From an uncultured Prevotella sp. (GTDB lineage: Bacteria; Bacteroidota; Bacteroidia; Bacteroidales; Bacteroidaceae): 26,410 bases of DNA. This document shows positions 26,388 to 26,410 of this stretch, in pieces. The notes beneath the pieces are model-generated. The model had not been told where the DNA came from and did no database searches. It was given only the letters and a program-made list of their open reading frames with translations. Each line of letters opens with the position of its first letter. The stretch's first letter is position 1. The position numbers were made by a program, and so were the translations under genes. The stretch covers positions 1 to 26,410 of the forward strand of contig CAAGGA010000065.1 of the NCBI GenBank assembly GCA_900769275.1, given 5' to 3'.

Positions 26388-26410
26388 GGACTTTCATCCG
26401 AATGCTTTAA

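Overview
The window looks like a chromosomal segment of a member of the Bacteroidales, most likely of the Prevotella/Segatella group. Three things support this. The gene string clpP-clpX-recQ-guaB-two SurA-like isomerases-OstA-like-mutL has Bacteroidetes-type family members. Start codons lack clear Shine-Dalgarno sequences. Several upstream regions carry the Bacteroidetes -7 box TAnnTTTG, in three cases with a TTG about 19-20 bases further upstream. The species is not determined.

Left end (1-3764, plus strand): a two-gene accessory module. The first gene encodes a DUF4435 protein (TOPRIM/OLD-nuclease-like). The second encodes a single-chain PP2C phosphatase - Ser/Thr kinase - transmembrane segment - formylglycine-enzyme-like (SUMF1) protein. 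Each start codon directly follows an array of 8-bp repeats beginning AACC. Between the genes, two six-unit arrays of the same 8-mer face each other as an inverted repeat that can fold into a hairpin with 48-base arms. The upstream stop codon lies in one arm and the downstream start codon abuts the other. This is the most unusual part of the window. An AAA ATPase partner of DUF4435, if there is one, would lie upstream of the window.

3765-14461 (minus strand): guaB, two periplasmic parvulin/SurA-like isomerases, an OstA/LptA-like protein and mutL follow one another. The genes from the first isomerase to mutL overlap by 1-13 bases, so they are probably translationally coupled. They are followed by an OmpA-family outer-membrane protein and a decayed M6-type metalloprotease gene. 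That pseudogene ends exactly where the plus-strand kinase gene ends: the two stop codons touch.

14633-18877 (minus strand): recQ, clpX and clpP, probably transcribed from a promoter in front of clpP. From this divergent region a plus-strand cluster runs the other way (19070-21341): a secreted CE15-type esterase, a GNAT acetyltransferase and a small nitroreductase. It ends at a strong bidirectional terminator.

21442-26387 (minus strand): housekeeping genes asnS, an RsuA/RluB-family pseudouridine synthase with a long Gly/Tyr/Gln/Arg repeat tail, purB with a 225-nt leader, and a tRNA-Val(UAC) with its own terminator. I see no CRISPR array, insertion sequence or phage gene.
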